From contig DCGM01000013.1 of assembly GCA_002315255.1 (NCBI GenBank), positions 1-33,805 on the forward strand: a DNA stretch of 33,805 nt, given 5' to 3'. The stretch comes from Lachnospiraceae bacterium UBA1778. Its GTDB lineage: Bacteria > Bacillota > Clostridia > Lachnospirales > Lachnospiraceae. Position numbers and translations under genes: made by a program. The stretch's first letter is position 1. Every line of letters begins with the position of its first letter. This document shows, one piece after another, positions 31,162-33,805 of the stretch. Below the pieces are notes generated by a model that saw only the letters and a program-made list of their open reading frames with translations, was not told the DNA's origin and did not search any database.

Positions 31162-32745
31162 TTAATTCTGGCCTTCGGCCTTTTCAGGCGCTTCCGGCCC
31201 ATCCTCCAGGTAATCGTCTTCGATCCGGAGATCCTCCTCCGTCGCCTTTCGGATTTCAAACCAGAACACGACTCCGTTATACACATTGTAAACGCCGCAT
31301 TCCTGGCCGTGCGAATCCATAATCGCCTTTACGATGGAAAGACCGATACCGGAGCCGCCGTACTGACGGGTTCTCGCCTTATCCACCTTATAGAATTTGA
31401 CCCAGATACGGTAAATCTCATCCTGCGGGATGTTCTTACCGGTGTTCTGGACGTTAATACGTACATTCGGCCCGAGATCCTCCACAAAAATGCGGATTTT
31501 ATTCGGCGGGTCGAGATGGTTATACGCATTCGAATAGTAGTTGTTTACGACCTCTTCGATCTTAAACTCGTCGCCCATGACCATCAGGGAATCCGGTCCC
31601 TCGACCGTCACCTGCGCATTATGCTCTTCGCGCATCTTTTTCGAGCCCTGAACGAGGTTCGTGATCATTTCCATGATGTCGAACGGCTGGACACGCATGC
31701 CGTCGTTCGCGAATTCCAGCTGGTTTAACGTCATCAGCTTACGGACCATACGGTTCATCTTATTCGCTTCATCGATGATGACGTCCGTATAGTATTCCAT
31801 CGAATCCGGGTCGTCCCCAAGCTCCTTTAAGCCCTCGGCATAACCCTGGATCAATGCGATCGGCGTCTTCAGCTCGTGCGAAACGTTCGCGACGAAATCC
31901 TTACGCATGTCGTCCGTCCGGTTCTGTTCGTCGAGGTCCCGCTGCAGCTCTTCATTCGCGAGCTGTAACTGGACGATCGCGCGCTCCAGCTGGGAAGACA
32001 TCTCATTGACGTTATTCCCAAGCTCGCCGATCTCATCGTTGCTCCTTCCCTTATAGCGCGCCGAGAAATCGAGACGGCTCATCCGTTCGGTGATTTCATT
32101 GAGCTGATAAATCGGCTCGGTCACACGCCAGGTGAAGAACAGCACGAGAAGCGTTCCTAAAAGAACGAGGACCGCGCTCGCATAAACTGAGAAGCTGAGC
32201 GATGCTTTACTCATCGAGTAGAAGCTTTCTAACGGCGCGGAAAACACGAACGTGTAATTCCCGTTATCCGTTTCCATCGTGCCGAAGCATTCGAGATACC
32301 GCTTTCCGGAAAGATCCACCGCCTGAAGCGTGTAATTCTCGGTCTGATCGAGCACGCCGGACGCCTTCACGCTATCCGCGTTCCGGTTCGCCTTCATACG
32401 GCCTTCGAGGAATTCCTTGTCGTAGTTCGACAGAAGGATCTGTACGCTCTGCAGCATCACGCCATCCTCGCCGGAAAGCGCAAATATAATGTTGTTTTCA
32501 CTTTTCAGTGTACTGATCTTCTTCGAAAGCGTGGAGGACAGGGCCTTCTGGTCCTTAACGATCTCCGAAATCTCATAGTACGCCGCTTTCATGGTGTTCT
32601 CGCTCGTCTGGAGGTAATAATTGTTCCAGAAGAACGTGTTGACCAGAAAGAAGATGGCGATAACCAAGATCAGCACGCTGGCGAAAACGAGGGCAATCCT
32701 AGTCCGCAGGCTCCCTCGCTTCACCTTCTTTGCGGATTTTTTCAT
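31162..32745 (-). CDS. Sensor histidine kinase with HAMP domain
   Basis: 527 residues. First membrane segment about 16-38, an extracytoplasmic sensor region about 40-183, second membrane segment about 184-206, then HAMP (208-262), a coiled stretch, HisKA with the phospho-acceptor His290 (FVANVSHELKTPIALIQGY) and HATPase_c. The N-box reads VVNNYYSNAYNHL and the G-box GGSGIGLSIVKAI. The sensor domain is probably PAS/Cache-like, but the signal is unknown. A short acidic tail ends the protein. The ATG overlaps the response regulator stop by one base (TGATG), so the pair is translationally coupled. Confidence 0.95.
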   Translation of the reverse strand: MKKSAKKVKRGSLRTRIALVFASVLILVIAIFFLVNTFFWNNYYLQTSENTMKAAYYEISEIVKDQKALSSTLSKKISTLKSENNIIFALSGEDGVMLQSVQILLSNYDKEFLEGRMKANRNADSVKASGVLDQTENYTLQAVDLSGKRYLECFGTMETDNGNYTFVFSAPLESFYSMSKASLSFSVYASAVLVLLGTLLVLFFTWRVTEPIYQLNEITERMSRLDFSARYKGRSNDEIGELGNNVNEMSSQLERAIVQLQLANEELQRDLDEQNRTDDMRKDFVANVSHELKTPIALIQGYAEGLKELGDDPDSMEYYTDVIIDEANKMNRMVRKLMTLNQLEFANDGMRVQPFDIMEMITNLVQGSKKMREEHNAQVTVEGPDSLMVMGDEFKIEEVVNNYYSNAYNHLDPPNKIRIFVEDLGPNVRINVQNTGKNIPQDEIYRIWVKFYKVDKARTRQYGGSGIGLSIVKAIMDSHGQECGVYNVYNGVVFWFEIRKATEEDLRIEDDYLEDGPEAPEKAEGQN

Positions 32746-33425
32746 CAGACTTTTTCGACCTCAAACTTGTAGCCGATTCCCCAAACGGTATGAATATAGT
32801 CTTCTTTTCCCTTTAACTTGCTGCGGAGCTTCTTAACATGCGTATCAATCGTACGCGCATCTCCGAAGTAGTCGTAGTTCCAGACATTGTTCAGAATCTT
32901 TTCACGCGAAAGCGCGATTCCCTGGTTTTCGATGAAATAGGTCAGAAGCTCGAATTCCTTGTAGGAAAGGTCTAAAAGTTCGCCTTCGATCTTCACTTCG
33001 TGCGCCTGCTTGTCGACGACAATGCCGCCGGCTTCGATAATGTCTGAATTGATGAGGTGATAACGCTTTAAGAGCGCTTCGACACGCGCTACTAAGACCT
33101 TCGGGCTGAACGGCTTCGAGACATACTCGTCCACACCCAGCTTGAAGCCCTGAAGCTCATCGGATTCTTCACCCTTCGCGGTCAGCATCATGATCGGGAC
33201 CTCCGAATACTGCCGGATTTCCTTCGCCACGCCGAAACCGTCCAGCTTCGGCATCATGACGTCGAGGATCAAAAGCGCGATATCCTTGTTCTCAAAGAAC
33301 ACCGTCAGCGCTTCTTCGCCGTCGCCCGCTTCCAGAATCGTATAGCCGCGCTTTGACAGGAAGTCATGCACCAGCTTACGCATTCTCTCTTCATCATCCA
33401 CTACCAGAATTTTAATCTCGTCCAT
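32745..33425 (-). CDS. OmpR/PhoB-family response regulator
   Basis: 226 residues. Receiver domain 1-120: acidic pocket D10/D11, phospho-acceptor Asp55 (LLILDVMMP), conserved Thr and Lys in MLTAKGEES. The winged-helix trans_reg_C domain (about 128-224) contains LLDLSYKEFELLTYFIENQG (given in part) and ARTIDTHVKKLRSKL. ATG 33425 has AGGAGGAG upstream. It lies downstream of typA on the same strand and directly before its kinase. Without a DNA target in the window the regulon cannot be told; no matching direct repeats were seen upstream. Confidence 0.96.
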   Translation of the reverse strand: MDEIKILVVDDEERMRKLVHDFLSKRGYTILEAGDGEEALTVFFENKDIALLILDVMMPKLDGFGVAKEIRQYSEVPIMMLTAKGEESDELQGFKLGVDEYVSKPFSPKVLVARVEALLKRYHLINSDIIEAGGIVVDKQAHEVKIEGELLDLSYKEFELLTYFIENQGIALSREKILNNVWNYDYFGDARTIDTHVKKLRSKLKGKEDYIHTVWGIGYKFEVEKV

Positions 33426-33460
33426 CTAACTCCTCCTATTGGCCTAAAATTACCCCAGAT

Positions 33461-33478
33461 AAAATCGGCCCCCCGATT
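33461..33478 (-). terminator. Short terminator-like hairpin after typA
   Basis: AATCGG (33463-33468) and CCGATT (33473-33478) flank a 4-nt loop; on - TTTTATC follows. The stem is only 6 bp. Confidence 0.45.
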
Positions 33479-33508
33479 AGAAAGGTGTGACAAAATGCTT
33501 TTCGCACA

Positions 33509-33805
33509 TCAGTGCTTTATTGATGCACGCTTCCGCATGACCGGATCGAGAATCTTCTTCCGGATCCGAAGATGCGTCGGCGTAACCTCCAAAAGTTCGT
33601 CCGTGTCGATGAAGTCCATGCTCTGCTCGAGGCTCATCACCTTCGGCGCTACGAGACGCAGCGCGTCATCCGAGCCGGACGCACGTGTGTTCGTAAGCTT
33701 CTTCATCTTACAGACATTGACTTCGACATCTTCCGCATGGCCTGTCTGGCCAATGACCTCGCCCGCATAAACCCGTTCGCCGGCGCCGATAAAGAGTGTG
33801 CCTCT
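33509..33805 (-). CDS. typA: Translational GTPase TypA/BipA, C-terminal end (5' truncated)
   Basis: The frame is open to the window edge on -; 98 residues are visible. The reading RGTLFIGAGERVYAGEVIGQ, then EDVEVNVCKMKKLTNTRASGSD and RIRKKILDPVMRKRA, is the unmistakable TypA/BipA C-terminal domain. That domain binds the ribosome, while the GTPase domains lie outside the window. It is involved in ribosome assembly and stress adaptation (family knowledge). A short hairpin separates it from the response regulator 83 nt downstream. Confidence 0.93.
   Translation of the reverse strand, partial: RGTLFIGAGERVYAGEVIGQTGHAEDVEVNVCKMKKLTNTRASGSDDALRLVAPKVMSLEQSMDFIDTDELLEVTPTHLRIRKKILDPVMRKRASIKH

Overview
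The window looks like a chromosomal segment of an anaerobic Bacillota bacterium of class Clostridia, possibly Lachnospiraceae (family placement is inference). The evidence is the gene order pyrH-frr-uppS-cdsA-dxr-rseP-ispG and tig-clpP-clpX-ysxC, strong AGGAGG-type ribosome binding sites, a flavodiiron/rubredoxin fusion, BIG2-repeat cell-wall proteins and a SipW-type signal sequence. No rRNA, tRNA, CRISPR array, insertion sequence or integrase was seen.

Layout. (1) 1-6.7 kb is a surface-polysaccharide region. It holds the end of a TPP-dependent acetolactate-synthase-like enzyme and a coupled short-chain dehydrogenase on +, then a large HExxH lipoprotein, a GT2 membrane glycosyltransferase and a CDP-glucose 4,6-dehydratase on -. 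The TPP enzyme, reductase and CDP-glucose dehydratase together recall branched-chain deoxysugar (yersiniose-type) synthesis. (2) 6.8-17.5 kb is two housekeeping transcription units on -. One starts at a consensus promoter before pyrH and covers ribosome recycling, undecaprenyl-PP, CDP-diacylglycerol, MEP isoprenoid steps and the site-2 protease. The other starts before tig and runs through clpP, clpX and the GTPase ysxC. (3) 17.5-19 kb is an AT-richer accessory island on +. It has a promoter-to-terminator unit of about 150 nt that looks like a small structured RNA, then an ORF6N-domain gene whose transcription start is covered by a perfect inverted repeat that recurs inside its own coding sequence. 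(4) 19-24 kb is two surface proteins on -: a BIG2-repeat N-acetylmuramoyl-L-alanine amidase and a SipW-type secreted protein. (5) 24-26.7 kb holds yebC (+) convergent with a flavodiiron-flavin reductase-rubredoxin fusion (-). (6) 26.8-31 kb on - is a cell-wall and repair group: ung, a divergent uppP, a dacF-type carboxypeptidase and a frameshifted NlpC/P60 lipoprotein. (7) 31-33.8 kb on - is an OmpR-type two-component system and the C-terminus of typA/bipA.

Two patterns stand out. First, the ORF6N gene carries the same 25-bp palindrome at its transcription start and in its coding region, in the same reading phase, which suggests autoregulation. Second, short tandem repeats of about 15-30 bp decorate gene boundaries throughout. 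Several begin exactly at a stop codon (uppP, clpP, the HExxH lipoprotein), one reiterates a start region, one forms three identical hairpins in the rfbG leader, and related repeats encode low-complexity inserts within enzymes. This looks like a genome-wide habit of short tandem duplication.
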